A stretch of 7,256 nt of DNA from Candidatus Zixiibacteriota bacterium (GTDB lineage Bacteria > Zixibacteria > MSB-5A5 > GN15 > JAAZOE01). This document shows, piece after piece, positions 5,840 to 7,256 of the stretch. The stretch spans positions 1-7,256 of the forward strand of contig JAAZOE010000455.1 in assembly GCA_012797915.1 (NCBI GenBank). Reading direction: 5' to 3'. The notes beneath the pieces were generated by a model, which saw only the letters and a list, made by a program, of their open reading frames with translations, ran no database searches and had not been told where the DNA came from. The translations under genes were made by a program, and so were the position numbers. The number at the start of each line of letters is the position of its first letter. Position 1 is the first letter of the stretch.

Positions 5840-7256
5840 ATGCGAATGGATAACGACAACAAACCGGATCTCCGGCTCGAGCTGCTCCGCCAGGTGACCT
5901 TGGCCGTGCAGCGCAAGGACGTCTCCGGCGGCCTTCGTCTGGTGGAATCGGCCAGAACGATGATGACCGACCGGAACGACGCCGCGGCCGGACGATTTCG
6001 GCGTCTGGAAGCGCAGCTGTGGTATCTATCCGGCGATTACCAGAAATCCCTCGGCTTGTCCCGCCTGGCCGCCTCGCTCTTGGCGCCGTTCGGCGAAACC
6101 GTGGATTTGGCCCTGGCCTATTACGTGGCCGGTCTTTCGCTGGCGAACCTCAGCAACTGCCAGGAAGCGGAAACCGCTTTCCGTGACGCTGAATCGTTAT
6201 TCAGACGGTGTGATGATTCGGCCGGGCGCATCGACGCCGCCAACCAACTGGCCCGCGTCCATTTCATGCGCGCCGAATATCGCAACGCCCTCAAATACCT
6301 GCTGGATGCGGTCAAGCTGGCCGACCAATCCGGCGAGCGCCGGAAACTGGCCTATATCTGGGGCAACATCGGCCGCATCCACACCTTCCTGGGTAATTTC
6401 AGGAAGGCCAAAGAATCATTGACCACGAACATTGAGCTCTCCGACGAGTTGGGCGACGACGTGGAAAAGGCCAAGGCTCTGTTGTCACTGGGATACGTCG
6501 AAATGCTGGCGGATGAATATGACGCCGCCGGAGAGCATTTCGACCAGGCCTATCCGCTGCTTTTGGCCACCGACCAGAAGCGGTTGCTCGTCATGTACCA
6601 GACCTACCGCGGGGAACTGCAGACGCGGCGGGGAGATCTCAATGCCGCCCGTCATCTGCTCAATCAGGCGATCGACGGGGCCCGGGTGCTGGCGCCGGAT
6701 TCTTCGCTGATGGTCGCTCCCCTGCGCCATCTGGCGGCCCTGGAGCTGGCCTGCGGACGGTTGACCATGGCCGCGCAGCTGGCCCATCAAGCCCTGGCAC
6801 TGGCAGAGCGAATCGATGAGCGAATCGAGGAAGCCGCCATCCAGAGGCTTCTGGCCCAGATTATTGTCGCCGACAAGGGGGATGAAAAGAAAGCGGCGGT
6901 ACTGCTGGCCAAGGCACTGGAGACCTTCGAAGAGGTGGATGCCCGGTTCGAACGGGCCGAGACTCTGGTGCTGTTGGGTACCTTGATCTCCAGCACCCCG
7001 CGCCGTCGTCTGGCCACGCTGTTCCGCGCCGCCGATTTGTATCAGCGGCTGGAGATCGCCTCCAAGTACGAAAAGACCCAGGTTCTGATCAACCAGTCGG
7101 AATCACTGGCTGGCTCCCCGACGACTCCCCCGGCGGCCCCGTCGGCCGACCGCGCCGCCGTGACCATTGTCACCGGCAACCGCCAGATGAAACGGGTCAT
7201 GCAGGGCATCACCCAGGCCGCGCAATCCGACCTGCCGGTTCTGCTGATCGGCGAAA
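5840..7256 (+). CDS. TPR-repeat sigma-54-interacting transcriptional activator, 5' part only
   Basis: The frame is open from ATG 5840 to the window end (472 residues visible). Residues about 50-405 form some nine TPR-like helical pairs, for example around 131-163, 169-204, 210-243, 249-283 and 291-325, with the usual Gly/Ala/Tyr spacing (AYIWGNIGRIHTFLGNFRKA). A Pro/Ala linker (about 425-440) follows. Then VTIVTGNRQMKRVMQGITQAAQ...VLLIGE (441-472) matches the start of the NtrC-type sigma-54 AAA+ domain, just before the expected Walker A (GESGTGKE in relatives). The missing part should hold the rest of the ATPase and probably a Fis-type HTH. No receiver, PAS, kinase or membrane segment is present, so the protein should be cytoplasmic and sense through its TPR array. 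GAGG 11 nt before ATG 5840 favours that start over ATG 5846. It lies 2 bp after the exported-protein gene. Family call is strong though the ATPase motifs themselves are beyond the edge. Confidence 0.88.
   Translation, partial: MRMDNDNKPDLRLELLRQVTLAVQRKDVSGGLRLVESARTMMTDRNDAAAGRFRRLEAQLWYLSGDYQKSLGLSRLAASLLAPFGETVDLALAYYVAGLSLANLSNCQEAETAFRDAESLFRRCDDSAGRIDAANQLARVHFMRAEYRNALKYLLDAVKLADQSGERRKLAYIWGNIGRIHTFLGNFRKAKESLTTNIELSDELGDDVEKAKALLSLGYVEMLADEYDAAGEHFDQAYPLLLATDQKRLLVMYQTYRGELQTRRGDLNAARHLLNQAIDGARVLAPDSSLMVAPLRHLAALELACGRLTMAAQLAHQALALAERIDERIEEAAIQRLLAQIIVADKGDEKKAAVLLAKALETFEEVDARFERAETLVLLGTLISSTPRRRLATLFRAADLYQRLEIASKYEKTQVLINQSESLAGSPTTPPAAPSADRAAVTIVTGNRQMKRVMQGITQAAQSDLPVLLIGE

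Noticed and set aside
1..7256. CRISPR arrays, rRNA genes, insertion-sequence terminal repeats, integrase attachment sites
   Set aside because: No regularly spaced direct repeats, rRNA signatures or terminal inverted repeats were seen; the tRNA pair has no neighbouring integrase or repeated tRNA 3' end in the window.

Overview
The window is from a bacterial chromosome with standard bacterial features: Shine-Dalgarno sites, a bacterial Lon, EngB and PurA, and two tRNA-Lys genes without encoded CCA. Most coding sequence is GC-rich (about 60% in a purA sample line). The mix of a sigma-54 activator with an N-terminal TPR array, a small exported protein, a lon-engB-purA cluster and a RAYT-type transposase would fit an uncultivated FCB-type lineage (for example Zixibacteria-like) or a deltaproteobacterium-like group. 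This placement is inference from gene style only and is weak.

Left part, all on the minus strand. Transcription runs from lon (4843 to 2423) through engB/ysxC (2347 to 1754) and purA (1778 to 477). engB and purA overlap by 25 bp, and lon is 75 bp upstream of engB. Beyond the purA stop lie two REP-like imperfect palindromes in opposite orientation (about 294-338 and 414-457). Immediately after them comes the 5' part of a Y1/HUH transposase of the REP-associated (RAYT) type, which leaves the window at base 1. The first ~180 bases, inside this gene, are clearly AT-richer (about 41% GC), so it looks like an acquired or selfish element parked behind purA.

Middle, plus strand. A divergent intergenic region (4844-5054) separates lon from a tandem pair of lysine tRNAs, tRNA-Lys(TTT) at 5055-5126 and tRNA-Lys(CTT) at 5144-5216. 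They are preceded by a near-consensus sigma-70-type promoter and followed by a T-run.

Right part, plus strand. A second near-consensus promoter (TTGACA-17 bp-TATATT, 5325-5353) and a leader of about 110 nt precede a 122-aa protein of unknown function with a signal peptide (5469-5837). Only 2 bp later starts a long gene (5840 to beyond the window end). Its 472 visible residues are roughly nine TPR-like repeats, a Pro/Ala linker and then the beginning of a sigma-54-interaction AAA+ domain. This pair is the most interesting part: a cytoplasmic TPR sensor/activator apparently made from the same transcript as a small exported protein.

Together: lon (protein quality control), engB (ribosome assembly) and purA (AMP synthesis) form a housekeeping transcription unit, the tRNAs serve lysine decoding, and the right-hand pair looks like an accessory regulatory module.
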